Below are positions 19,123-27,647 of a DNA stretch of 64,000 nt, piece by piece (within the stretch, counting starts at the first letter, position 1; each line of letters begins with the position of its first letter). The position numbers were made by a program, and so were the translations under genes. The notes under the pieces are model-generated. The model was not told the DNA's origin. It did no database searches and saw nothing but the letters and a program-made list of their open reading frames with translations. Source of the DNA: Hyphomicrobiales bacterium (lineage in GTDB: Bacteria; Pseudomonadota; Alphaproteobacteria; Rhizobiales; Rhizobiaceae); assembly GCA_900470155.1 (NCBI GenBank), contig UBZT01000010.1, forward strand, positions 248,001-312,000, read 5' to 3'.

Positions 19123-19605
19123 ATGAAAATTGGCATTTATGCCGTGGGCCGGCTGAAGGCTGGACCGGAGAAGGAACTTGCGTCCCGTTACCTAGACCGC
19201 TTTGCCAAGGCGGGACCAAGCTGCGGGCTCGAATTCACCCGCTCCGTCGAGCTCAACGAAAGCCGCGCCGGCAATGCCGAGACCCGCAAACGCGAGGAAG
19301 GCGCCGAGCTTTCCCGCACGGTCCCCGACGGCGCGCTGATTGTCGTCCTCGACGAGCGCGGCAAGGCGTTTGACAGCCCGGAATTCGCAAAATTCATTGG
19401 CGATGCCGCCGATAATGGCCAACGCGACATGGTCTTCATCATTGGCGGCGCCGATGGCGTCGATCCCGAATTGCGCGACCGGGCAAGGCTGGTGCTCAAT
19501 CTCGGCCGCCTCACATGGCCGCATCAATTGGTCCGTATCCTGCTGGCAGAGCAGCTCTATCGCGCCGTCACCATCCTCACCGGACATCCTTATCATCGCG
19601 TTTGA
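19123..19605 (+). CDS. rlmH: 23S rRNA (pseudouridine1915-N3)-methyltransferase RlmH
   Basis: A SPOUT-class methyltransferase of 160 residues that methylates pseudouridine 1915 of 23S rRNA on assembled ribosomes. The SAM-binding knot region reads VFIIGGADGVDPELRDRA and the C-terminus LTWPHQLVRILLAEQLYRA and GHPYHRV is fully conserved, including the final Tyr-His. The ATG at 19123 with GACGAGGA upstream starts at the conserved MKIGIYAVGR; an earlier start in frame at 19078 would add 15 non-conserved residues. Confidence 0.96.
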   Translation: MKIGIYAVGRLKAGPEKELASRYLDRFAKAGPSCGLEFTRSVELNESRAGNAETRKREEGAELSRTVPDGALIVVLDERGKAFDSPEFAKFIGDAADNGQRDMVFIIGGADGVDPELRDRARLVLNLGRLTWPHQLVRILLAEQLYRAVTILTGHPYHRV

Positions 19606-19697
19606 CCGCATGGGCGCAAAGCCGCTTTGCCTGCGCGGCAAATCAGCGTATTTTCCCGCCGAACCGGGATCAGCATTTGCCATCGATAACCACCCAG

Positions 19698-21173
19698 ATG
19701 TCCCAGCCAGCGCTGACTGGCATGAGCGATGCGCGCAGCCGCAGACAGCCCACGTGGTTGTCGCGTGTTTTGCCCCTCGCCATCATGCTCATCACTGCGA
19801 CTGCGCTGTCTGGCGTGCAGGCGCAGGAGCCGGCAATCACCGGATCGACACCTCCAGCGGCCGAGACCGGCGCACGCGTCCCCGCCACGACGACACCAGA
19901 AGTCCCCCCGACAAATGCCGAAGTGGAACTGCGGACAAAGCGCGACCAGATTGGCCGGGAACTGCAGGACATCTCGCAGACCATGCGGCTATCCAATGAC
20001 AAAGCCGCCGAGCTGCAAAAAAGTATCGACGCGCTGGCCAAGACAACGGAGAGCCTCAAGACCGCCCTGATCGAGTCCGCCACGCGTCGCAAGGACATCG
20101 AGAAACAGATCACCAGTGGCGAAAAGCGGCTCGCTGATATCGGCATCAGGGAGGATGGCATCCGCGCCTCCTTCCGTGAACGCCGCACCGTTCTTGCCGA
20201 AGTGCTGGCCGCCCTGCAGCGCATGGGTCGCAATCCCCCGCCGGCTTTGCTCGTCAGCCCCGAGGACGCGCTGGCCTCCGTGCGCACCGCGATCCTGCTC
20301 GGCTCCGTCGTGCCTGGCATGCGCCACCAGACCGACAAGCTCGCCGCCGATCTCAAAGAGTTGATCGACCTTCGAGAGGCCGGAAAGACGGAAATGGACC
20401 AGCTCGTGGCGGCCATTTCCAGCCGCCAGGAAGAGGAGCGCCGCATGGATCTGTTGCTTGCCGAAAACGATCGGCTGGCCCGCACCAATACGCTGCAGCT
20501 GCAGGCAGAACGCAAGCAATCAGAAGCACTTGCCGAACGCGCCTCCACCATGGAAGCGCTCATCCAGTCGCTGGAAAACGAGATCCTTTCATCCCGCCAG
20601 GCGGCCGAAATGGCCCGTGCCGAAGAGGCCAGGCGCGACCAGATGACCGAGGAACAACGCACCCGCGCCCGTGAGCTTGCGCAGTCCGGATTGCCCGATA
20701 AAAACCGTATTGCGCCAGCATATCCCTTCTCGGATTTGCAGCAGAAACTGGAATTGCCGGCCGCCGGCGAGACCTTGCGGCATTTCGGTGATCCGGACGG
20801 AACCGGCCACCAGGCGCAGGGCATGGTCATTGCTTCGTCGCCGGGCGCGCTGGTCACCGCACCGGCGGATGCATGGGTGGTGTTTGCAGGAAATTTCCGA
20901 AGCTACGGCCAGATGATCATTCTGAATACGGGCGACGGCTATCATATGGTATTGTCCGGAATGGACCGGATCAGCACCAGTCAGGGCAAGTTCGTGCTTT
21001 CCGGTGAACCCCTCGCGACGATGGGTGAGAAAAGAGTGGCAAGCGCCACAGCTTTGGCGCTGGAAACCGACCGCCCGACCCTTTACATAGAACTTCGGAA
21101 AGACGGAAAACCGGTTGATTCCCGCCCCTGGTGGGTCGGAGGCGATTCTGGAAAGGCACAGAATGATTCGTAG
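19698..21173 (+). CDS. envC: EnvC-like murein hydrolase activator (degenerate LytM domain)
   Basis: A secreted protein of 491 residues with a hydrophobic signal segment (about residues 25-45, SRVLPLAIMLITATALSG, then QAQE), a long coiled-coil region rich in Lys, Glu, Gln and Arg (about 75-330), and a C-terminal M23/LytM domain (about 350-491). The LytM domain has lost the usual metal ligands: the HxH of active enzymes is replaced in RPTLYIELRKDG, and the Tyr-Ala-His segment reads MVLSGMD. This is the pattern of EnvC-type activators that switch on amidases at the septum and do not cut peptidoglycan themselves. The start at 19698 is uncertain; an ATG at 19722 is equally plausible. Its end overlaps ctpA by 11 bases. 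Confidence 0.88.
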   Translation: MSQPALTGMSDARSRRQPTWLSRVLPLAIMLITATALSGVQAQEPAITGSTPPAAETGARVPATTTPEVPPTNAEVELRTKRDQIGRELQDISQTMRLSNDKAAELQKSIDALAKTTESLKTALIESATRRKDIEKQITSGEKRLADIGIREDGIRASFRERRTVLAEVLAALQRMGRNPPPALLVSPEDALASVRTAILLGSVVPGMRHQTDKLAADLKELIDLREAGKTEMDQLVAAISSRQEEERRMDLLLAENDRLARTNTLQLQAERKQSEALAERASTMEALIQSLENEILSSRQAAEMARAEEARRDQMTEEQRTRARELAQSGLPDKNRIAPAYPFSDLQQKLELPAAGETLRHFGDPDGTGHQAQGMVIASSPGALVTAPADAWVVFAGNFRSYGQMIILNTGDGYHMVLSGMDRISTSQGKFVLSGEPLATMGEKRVASATALALETDRPTLYIELRKDGKPVDSRPWWVGGDSGKAQNDS

Positions 21174-22482
21174 AGCTTCTCTTCTACTCGTCGGCGCACT
21201 GATGGGCGCAACCGCGATGAGCGTCATTTACTCGGCTGGTGTCCCCGCGCAAGCGGCTGGCCCTTCCACCTACAAGGAACTGTCGATTTTCGGCGACGTG
21301 TTCGAGCGCATCCGCGCCCAGTATGTCACGCCGCCGGATGAGGAAAAGCTGGTTGAGAGCGCGATCAACGGCATGCTCACCTCGCTGGACCCGCATTCCG
21401 TCTACATGAACGCCAAGGACGCGGCGGACATGCAGACCCAGACCCGCGGCGAATTCGGCGGCATCGGCATCGAGGTGACGATGGAAGAGGAACTGGTCAA
21501 GGTCATCACTCCTATCGATGACACGCCCGGTTCCAAGGCTGGCATCCTCGCCGGCGACTTCATCTCCGAGATCAACGGCGAGTCGGTGCGCGGCCTCAAG
21601 CTTGAGGAAGCCGTCGAAAAGATGCGCGGCGCGGTCAACACCGCGATCAAGCTGACCATCCTGCGCAAGGGTGCCGACAAGCCCATCGAACTCAGCGTGA
21701 TGCGCGAAATTATCCCGATCCGCGCGGTCAAGTCGCGCGTCGAAGGCGATGTCGGTTATCTGCGCGTCATTTCGTTCACCGAAAAAACCTATGACGATCT
21801 GGAAGCGGCGATCGAGAAGATCAAGAAGGACGTTCCGGCCGACAAGCTGAAGGGCTTCGTTCTCGACCTCCGCCTCAATCCGGGCGGTCTGCTCGATCAG
21901 GCGATCTATGTCTCGGACGCCTTCCTCGAGCGCGGCGAAGTGGTCTCCACCCGTTCGCGTGATCCGGAAGACACCCGTCGCTTCAACGCCAGCGCAGGCG
22001 ACCTGACCGACGGCAAACCGCTCGTCGTTCTCGTCAACGGCGGTTCGGCATCGGCATCGGAAATCGTCGCCGGCGCCCTGCAGGACCTGAAGCGCGCCAC
22101 CGTTCTCGGCACGCGTTCCTTCGGCAAGGGCTCCGTCCAGACCATCATTCCGATGGGCGAAAAGGGTGCGCTGCGCCTGACCACGGCGCTCTATTACACG
22201 CCGTCGGGCAAGTCGATCCAGGGCACTGGCATCGAGCCGGACATCAAGGTCGAACAGCCACTGCCGGAAGAACTGCAGGGCAAGGTCCGTGCCGAAGGTG
22301 AATCGGCACTGCCGGGTCACATCAAGGGCCAGAACGAGAACGACGAAGGTTCGGGTTCGGTCGCCTATGTCCCGCCGGAAGCAAAGGACGACGTCCAGTT
22401 GAACTATGCCCTCGACCTGCTGCGTGGCGTCAAGACGGACCCGGCCTTCCCGGCCGATCCGCAGAAGGCCTCGCTGCAGTAA
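21163..22482 (+). CDS. ctpA: carboxyl-terminal processing protease CtpA (S41)
   Basis: A 439-residue periplasmic serine protease. The N-terminus is a signal peptide or anchor (MIRRASLLLVGALMGATAMS, then GVPAQAAG). A PDZ domain covers about residues 85-170 (IGIEVTMEEELVKVITPIDD, and GILAGDFISEINGESV), and the S41 catalytic core has the Ser in LVNGGSASASEIVAGAL and the Lys in GTRSFGKGSVQT. The ATG at 21163 with GGAAAGG upstream lies inside the end of envC. Gene order envC-ctpA suggests joint work on cell-wall remodelling; in alphaproteobacteria CtpA is needed for envelope integrity. Confidence 0.95.
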   Translation: MIRRASLLLVGALMGATAMSVIYSAGVPAQAAGPSTYKELSIFGDVFERIRAQYVTPPDEEKLVESAINGMLTSLDPHSVYMNAKDAADMQTQTRGEFGGIGIEVTMEEELVKVITPIDDTPGSKAGILAGDFISEINGESVRGLKLEEAVEKMRGAVNTAIKLTILRKGADKPIELSVMREIIPIRAVKSRVEGDVGYLRVISFTEKTYDDLEAAIEKIKKDVPADKLKGFVLDLRLNPGGLLDQAIYVSDAFLERGEVVSTRSRDPEDTRRFNASAGDLTDGKPLVVLVNGGSASASEIVAGALQDLKRATVLGTRSFGKGSVQTIIPMGEKGALRLTTALYYTPSGKSIQGTGIEPDIKVEQPLPEELQGKVRAEGESALPGHIKGQNENDEGSGSVAYVPPEAKDDVQLNYALDLLRGVKTDPAFPADPQKASLQ

Positions 22483-22560
22483 TCGAACAAGCCATAGCCT
22501 GCGCCCTGATGGGCGCGGGCGCCTGGGTTTTGACCCGTCGATAGCCGTTGGAATTCCCGC

Positions 22561-23742
22561 ATGGATCTGCATGCACCGCTCGGCCAGGAGCGAAAAGGCG
22601 GAAGTCGCGCCAAGCGACGGTTCCGCCTTTCGGCATTGGGTTCGACGGCAGCCGTGCTGGTGCTTGTCGGCTTTTCCGCTCTGACCGCACTCTCGCCGCT
22701 TCCCCTTCAAGGCACCCCGCCGATCATTGTCGCCGGCGCCGACGAAGAAACCCCTGTTGCCGTCGCTGAAGATAGAACCGCCCTCGACGAAGCGGGCTCG
22801 GGCCTCAGCCGGAGCCGGCCGCAGGATGGCGCCAACGTCCAGCGCACCGTGACCGATGACGGCTCCGTCGTGACCAAATACACGCCCAAGCCGCGCGACG
22901 GCGAAGGCCCGGTGATCATCGGATCACACATCCAGGATCCGCGCCTGGCCGGTCAGCCGAACGACGATCTGCTCGAAGACAGCCCTGAAGGACGCCTGCC
23001 GATCATCGGCGCCGATGGCTTGAAACCGGTCGAATTCTACGCCCGCCCCTGGTCCGGCGCCCGCGGCAACCGCATCGCCATCGTCATCGGTGGCATCGGG
23101 CTCAGCCAGACCGGCAGCCAGAAGGCCATCCGCGACCTGCCCGACGACGTGACGCTCGCCTTTGCCGCCACCGGCAACAGCCTCACCCGCTGGATGCAGG
23201 AAGCGCGCCGCAAGGGCCATGAAGTCCTGCTCCAGGTGCCGATGGAGCCCTTCGATTATCCCAACAACGATCCCGGTCGCGGCACGCTGGTCGCCGAAAA
23301 GGGTAAAGCCACTAATCTCGCCAACCTGCATCAGGCGATGGCGCAGATCACCAACTACACCGGCATCATGAACTATATGGGCGCGCGTTTCCTCTCCGAT
23401 GAGAAAGCCATGGACCCGATCATGCGCGACATCGGCAATCGCGGCCTGCTGTTCCTCGACGACGGCTCGACCGCCCGCTCGCTGTCGGGCGACTTTGCCA
23501 AGGCGATCGGCATTCCCCATGCCTTCGGCGACGTAATGATCGACGCCCAGCTGGATCGCAAGGCGATCCTCGCCAAGCTTGATGAACTGGAACGCATCGC
23601 CCAGCGCAACGGCCAGGCGATCGGTATCGGCTCTGCCTTCGACGAGACCATCTCCGCCGTCGCCGAATGGCGCGAGGAGGCGGTCGCCCGCGGCATCGAG
23701 ATCGTCGGCGTCTCCGCCCTGGCCACGGACAACAAGCCCTGA
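22561..23742 (+). CDS. divergent polysaccharide deacetylase family protein (YibQ/DUF610)
   Basis: A 393-residue protein with one N-terminal membrane segment (about 24-43, [18 protein letters not shown]), a 100-residue proline/aspartate-rich linker and a C-terminal NodB-like fold (about 165-390) of the divergent polysaccharide deacetylase family. Typical stretches are [43 protein letters not shown] and [14 protein letters not shown]. It usually follows envC and ctpA in proteobacteria and probably acts on the envelope; enzymatic activity is unproved for the family. A short GC hairpin (GCGCCC, TGAT, GGGCGC at 22501-22516) lies in the gap after ctpA. rppH starts only 4 bp after its stop. Confidence 0.9.
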   Translation: MDLHAPLGQERKGGSRAKRRFRLSALGSTAAVLVLVGFSALTALSPLPLQGTPPIIVAGADEETPVAVAEDRTALDEAGSGLSRSRPQDGANVQRTVTDDGSVVTKYTPKPRDGEGPVIIGSHIQDPRLAGQPNDDLLEDSPEGRLPIIGADGLKPVEFYARPWSGARGNRIAIVIGGIGLSQTGSQKAIRDLPDDVTLAFAATGNSLTRWMQEARRKGHEVLLQVPMEPFDYPNNDPGRGTLVAEKGKATNLANLHQAMAQITNYTGIMNYMGARFLSDEKAMDPIMRDIGNRGLLFLDDGSTARSLSGDFAKAIGIPHAFGDVMIDAQLDRKAILAKLDELERIAQRNGQAIGIGSAFDETISAVAEWREEAVARGIEIVGVSALATDNKP

Positions 23743-23746
23743 GGAT

Positions 23747-24277
23747 ATGATGAACAAAGCACCTGCACAGCCGGTCAAGGCCGAGGATCTTCCCTACCGC
23801 CCCTGCGTTGGCATCATGGTGCTGAACAAGGCGGGCCATGTCTGGGCCGGCCGCCGCATGGTTGAAGGCAACTCCGAATATGACGGCTCGCCGCAGCTCT
23901 GGCAGATGCCCCAGGGCGGCATCGATGCCGGCGAGGATGCGCTGCCGGCCGCCATTCGGGAACTCTACGAGGAAACCGGGATCAAGTCGGTTTCCCTGCT
24001 CGCCGAGGCAAGCCGCTGGATCAACTACGATCTGCAACCTGAACTGATTGGCATCGGCCTGCGCGGCAAATACCGCGGCCAGACTCAGCGCTGGTTCGCC
24101 TTCCGCTTCGAAGGCGACGAAAGCGAGATCGCCATCAACCCGCCGCCCGGCGGCCACCAGGCAGAATTCGATGCCTGGGAATGGAAACCTATGCAGGACC
24201 TGCCCGGCCTGATCGTTCCCTTCAAGCGCGCGGTCTATGATCAGGTCGTGGCGGAATTCGCCCACCTCGCCGCCTGA
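23747..24277 (+). CDS. rppH: RNA pyrophosphohydrolase (Nudix)
   Basis: Removes pyrophosphate from the 5' end of triphosphorylated RNAs, starting their decay. The 176-residue protein has a perfect Nudix box: G57, E63, R71-E72-L73, E75-E76, G78 in the stretch [20 protein letters not shown]. Other RppH features are [13 protein letters not shown] and LWQMPQGG near the N-terminus and [11 protein letters not shown]. The start at 23747 begins with two Met codons and follows AGGA; it is 4 bp after the upstream gene, so it is probably in the same transcript as ctpA and the deacetylase-like gene. Confidence 0.95.
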   Translation: MMNKAPAQPVKAEDLPYRPCVGIMVLNKAGHVWAGRRMVEGNSEYDGSPQLWQMPQGGIDAGEDALPAAIRELYEETGIKSVSLLAEASRWINYDLQPELIGIGLRGKYRGQTQRWFAFRFEGDESEIAINPPPGGHQAEFDAWEWKPMQDLPGLIVPFKRAVYDQVVAEFAHLAA

Positions 24278-24419
24278 CGACCTTGCCAGGAGCGGACAAG
24301 GCCGGAAATGGCATGCTTCTGCAGGTGTGAAAGAGCGCCCGGCAGATCGTCCATGGCCAATTTCTTCATCAATGTATGGCAGGCATTACTATCTCAATCC
24401 TGTCGAGGAAAAATGCGCA

Positions 24420-25676
24420 ATGGCGATTGCGAAAGCTTTCGGGAAGTCGTCCGAAGATAAGAAGAAGCGGGAATTCCAGCGACTGGCCGCACTGGAGCAG
24501 CTGGATCTCCTCGACACGCCAAGGGACGAAGGCTTCGACCGCATTGTCCGCCTGATCAAGCAGGTTTTTTCCATCGACATCGGTCTGGTCACCCTGATCG
24601 ATGCCCATCGCCAGTGGTACAAGGCCTGTTCCGGCATGTCCGTCGATGAAGTGCCCCGCGAAGACAGTTTCTGCCGCTATGTGGTCGATGACGAGGAACC
24701 GGTGATCGTTAAGGACGCGAGCCGGGATCCGCGGTTCGCGCAGCATCCGGCGGTGACGGGCGAAAGCCATATCCGCTTTTATGCCGGCGTGCCGTTGAAG
24801 ACCAGGGACGGGCATATCATCGGAACGGTTTGCGCCATCGATCGCAGCCCGAAGTCATTCGCCGCCAGGGACCTCGCCATTCTCGAGGAATTGGCCGGCG
24901 CCGCGATGGACCGCATCGAATTGCTGCAGTCGGCGGCAACCGACAGCCTGACCGAAGCCCTGACCCGTCGTGCCTTCAAGCAGGAAGCGGATCAACGCAT
25001 CGTGCAGGCGTTGCGCCACCGGCATGCTCTGTCCTGTATCGTCCTGGATATCGATCATTTCAAGAGCGTCAACGATGCCTTTGGGCACGCCGCCGGAGAC
25101 GAGGTTCTGAAATCGGTGGCGGCTATCTGCCGGGCGGGCCTTCGCGCCGGGGATCTGTTCGGTCGCCTCGGCGGTGAAGAATTCTGCATCGTACTACCCG
25201 ATGCCGACCGCGAGCGCGGGCTCGCGGTCGCCGAAAAGTTGCGCGCTGCGATTTCCGCCGAGCCGGTGCGCGGAGCATATGGAGCGTTGGACGTCACAGC
25301 CAGTTTCGGCATATCGACGCTCTCGATCGTCGGCAAGGACATCGAGACGCTGCTGGCCGAGGCCGATGCCGCCATGTATCACGCCAAGCACAGGGGCCGA
25401 AATCAATGTGTCGCCTGGAGCTCGATCCGGCCCGATCCCACGACGGGCTCCCGCCGGCGGGTGCTGAAAGCAGGCTCGATCCTATTCAACAACCGGCGCT
25501 CGACGATCGACTGCACCATCAAGTCACTCGGCGCCGACAGTGCCGGCCTGACGGTCTCCAGTTCGGTCGGCATACCAGGTGAATTCACGCTGTGCATCAA
25601 GGGCGAAAACTTTGAAACTCTGTGCCATGTCATCGCTCAGGATCAGCAGAATGTCGAAGTTGTCTTCAAACTCTAG
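24420..25676 (+). CDS. diguanylate cyclase with GAF and PilZ domains
   Basis: A 418-residue signalling protein. Residues about 25-170 form a GAF domain (REDSFCRYVVDDEEPVIVKD, FYAGVPLKTRDGHIIGTVCAID). Residues about 175-335 form a GGDEF domain with the active GGEEF (251-255) and the inhibitory I-site RAGD (242-245) exactly five residues before it, so product-bound feedback is expected. The C-terminal about 75 residues look like a PilZ c-di-GMP receptor domain (RRRVLK start, NNRRSTIDCTIKSLGADSAG). It therefore should both make and sense c-di-GMP. The start at 24420 (GAGGA ten bases upstream) is preferred; an ATG at 24372 is possible. No membrane segment is seen. Confidence 0.88.
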   Translation: MAIAKAFGKSSEDKKKREFQRLAALEQLDLLDTPRDEGFDRIVRLIKQVFSIDIGLVTLIDAHRQWYKACSGMSVDEVPREDSFCRYVVDDEEPVIVKDASRDPRFAQHPAVTGESHIRFYAGVPLKTRDGHIIGTVCAIDRSPKSFAARDLAILEELAGAAMDRIELLQSAATDSLTEALTRRAFKQEADQRIVQALRHRHALSCIVLDIDHFKSVNDAFGHAAGDEVLKSVAAICRAGLRAGDLFGRLGGEEFCIVLPDADRERGLAVAEKLRAAISAEPVRGAYGALDVTASFGISTLSIVGKDIETLLAEADAAMYHAKHRGRNQCVAWSSIRPDPTTGSRRRVLKAGSILFNNRRSTIDCTIKSLGADSAGLTVSSSVGIPGEFTLCIKGENFETLCHVIAQDQQNVEVVFKL

Positions 25677-25783
25677 CGGCCACCTGCAACTGATCACTCG
25701 GGCCAATGCGGCCCGCCGGCAGATCCCACGCGCAGTCACAACAGCCGGGCGCTGACAGCACGATCGCGCCCTTGCGCGCCCCT

Positions 25784-26584
25784 TCAATGCGTTACAAGTA
25801 CCCTTGCCTGCACCGGCTGCTCTATGCCCTTGAGCACAAGCGAGCGCGTATGCGTTCCTGCCATCAGGTCTTCAGCCTGGGCTGCAGCCGCTGCCGACAC
25901 CAGGATCTCGCCCGCCGCCGCCTGCGATTCAAGACGTGCCGCCAGATTGACCACGCCGCCGATCGCTGTAAAATCGCTGCGGAAACTGGAGAACTCGCCG
26001 ATCTCGACATCCCCGGAATGAATGCCGACGCCAACCCCGATCCCTCCATCGACCCTGACATCCTGCGCGCCGTCGGGTGATGCGCCGGGATCGATGTTCA
26101 GGCTGCGGAGTGCAGCGCTGCAATTTCGCTGAATGTCCTGCGCCGCCAAGATCGCCGCAGCCACGTGATTCGTGCACACGATGGGAAAGTTGAAGATCGC
26201 CATCAGGCCGTCGCCCATCTGCTTGTTGACGATCCCGTCATGCGCCCAGATCGCCTCGGCACAGCGCCCCTGGAACAGGCTGACCATCTCGCTGAGCTTC
26301 ACCACGTCCATGCGTTCAGAGAGATTGGTGAAACCTCTGATATCGGCGAACAGGATCGTCGCGTCGGCGGTTACATGCCTCTGTTTTTTGACATACTGAA
26401 AGGCCCGCTCGCAGATCGTGCAGATGTTCGGGTTCATCTTGCTGCGCGTAATGCCGAAGGCGCGGAACGGCAAGGCCAACGCGCCACGGATCGGGATCGG
26501 CACATGCATCTGATCCCAGCAGCCCTGGCAGATCGTGCCCCGGCTCGAATGCAACGGAGCCTTTTCATATGAGGCTGTCGTCAT
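25784..26584 (-). CDS. class III adenylate/guanylate cyclase with N-terminal Cys motifs
   Basis: A 266-residue soluble cyclase. Two CxxC pairs near the N-terminus (ICQGCW and ICTICE, about residues 18-58) suggest a zinc-ribbon or redox-sensing module. The cyclase domain (about 70-265) has ATILFADIRGFTNLSERM, the metal-binding Asp segment, KQMGDGLMAIFNFP with the second Asp, and GVGIHSGDVEIGEFSS, followed by DFTAIGGVVNLAARLES with Asn and Arg for transition-state stabilisation. All key residues are present, so it is probably active. The ATG at 26584 with GGTGGAG eight bases upstream is chosen; a longer open frame upstream adds a low-complexity stretch. The rhodanese gene lies 383 bp upstream on the same strand. 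Confidence 0.85.
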   Translation of the reverse strand: MTTASYEKAPLHSSRGTICQGCWDQMHVPIPIRGALALPFRAFGITRSKMNPNICTICERAFQYVKKQRHVTADATILFADIRGFTNLSERMDVVKLSEMVSLFQGRCAEAIWAHDGIVNKQMGDGLMAIFNFPIVCTNHVAAAILAAQDIQRNCSAALRSLNIDPGASPDGAQDVRVDGGIGVGVGIHSGDVEIGEFSSFRSDFTAIGGVVNLAARLESQAAAGEILVSAAAAAQAEDLMAGTHTRSLVLKGIEQPVQARVLVTH

Positions 26585-26967
26585 CGCGCAATCTCCACCC
26601 CGGTTTGCCGCAGGAGAAAAGCTTCCGCCATTTGTTAGCTTTTGGCAACCGTTCGAGCCTCTCGCTGCCCGCAATGACCGCAAATCGTATTCAGCAGCGT
26701 TAGCAGAAAAGCCCAAGGCAGGTCGGGCCAAGGACAGGTCAGGCCAAAGGCGGCGACCGACAGCGGCTTCGAGATCGCCACCTGCCTTTTCCGCATGCAG
26801 CTTGCCGACCAGACCGGTCCGGTCCGGTCGATCTCTGCGCACCGGCACCGCAACCTAACCTGACACCACATTGCGACACCGAATGTCCGTCGGCGGAAAA
26901 TCGTCGTCTCCCACCTCGGCCTCATCCGCCAAGACCCGAAAGACCCGAAAGACCGACAGGGTGCAAA
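26585..26967. other. intergenic, with short tandem repeats
   Basis: 383 bp between the rhodanese gene and the cyclase gene, both on the - strand. It contains GGTCC-type tandem units around 26814-26830 and a 9-bp unit (AGACCCGAA) repeated nearly three times at 26931-26957. No coding sequence is supported. It must carry the cyclase promoter. Confidence 0.4.
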
Positions 26968-27378
26968 TTACCGCCCCGCCGCAACCTCGAAGCCTTCATC
27001 GGCCCAGCCGGTCATGCCGCCGATCATCACCTTGACCTGCCGCCCCAGCCGGGCAAGGCGCAGAGCCGCACGATCCGTGCCGTTGCAGTGGGGCCCGGCG
27101 CAATAGACGACGAACAGCGTGTCGCTCGGCCATTCTGCCATCTTCCGCTCGGTCATCTTGCCATGTGGCAGGTTGATCGCACCGGGCACGTGCGCCGCCT
27201 GATAGAGTTGAGGTCCACGCACATCGAGCAGCACGAAATCCGGTTGCCCGGACTGGAAGGCATGATGCACGTCCCAGCAATCGGTCTCGAAGGCGAGCCG
27301 ACGGGCATAGTGCTCCGCCACCAAGGGGGGCGCGGCAGCGGGAATTTCAGTGACATGACTGGGTATAGCAACAGGCAT
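26968..27378 (-). CDS. rhodanese-like sulfurtransferase domain protein
   Basis: A single-domain rhodanese of 136 residues. The landmarks are FVLLDVRGPQLYQAAHVPGA (CH2A-like), the active-site loop VVYCAGPHCNGTDRA with nucleophile C93 and a second Cys at C98, and GRQVKVMIGGMTGWADEG at the end. It probably transfers sulfur or persulfide; the substrate is unknown. The start at 27378 has AAGGA seven bases upstream, better than the Met two codons earlier. It is divergent from ftrA, with palindromic operator-like repeats between them. Rhodanese genes are often neighbours and likely targets of FtrA. Confidence 0.9.
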   Translation of the reverse strand: MPVAIPSHVTEIPAAAPPLVAEHYARRLAFETDCWDVHHAFQSGQPDFVLLDVRGPQLYQAAHVPGAINLPHGKMTERKMAEWPSDTLFVVYCAGPHCNGTDRAALRLARLGRQVKVMIGGMTGWADEGFEVAAGR

Positions 27379-27553
27379 GGACATTTCCTTCGTGAAAGAC
27401 CGGTTCAGATATTTACCTCGAGCGCGTGCAGCAGCGGGGGCGTCTGCAACTGACAGCGCCCTGTTACAAGCAGATCTGCCGGCCCTATCCGTACCGACGG
27501 ACAAGGATAACCATGTTGATCACCAGGCTGCTGCGGTGCCACGGGGTAGCGTG

Positions 27554-27576
27554 GTCGAGACTTGTCTCGACGAGAC
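27554..27576. promoter_or_regulatory. operator-like palindromes between rhodanese gene and ftrA
   Basis: GTCGAGAC (27554-27561) and GTCTCGAC (27564-27571) form a perfect inverted repeat around TT; the right arm is reused in a second palindrome GTCTCG-A-CGAGAC (27564-27576). Three half-sites in this 269-bp divergent gap suggest a binding site for FtrA or another dimeric regulator. A looser pair TTGGC...GCCAA lies nearer the ftrA start. Confidence 0.55.
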
Positions 27577-27647
27577 AAACCTTGCATTCGGAATTGAATT
27601 GGCGAAACTGGCGTAATTGCCAAACTACGTAAAGATCACGCCAAATC

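Noticed and set aside
21184..22710. Open frame of 508 codons on the - strand
   Set aside because: Antisense to ctpA and the start of the deacetylase-like gene; no domain.
26931..26957. Short tandem repeat AGACCCGAA as a regulatory array
   Set aside because: Fewer than three copies and close to the end of a gene; probably a simple slippage repeat.
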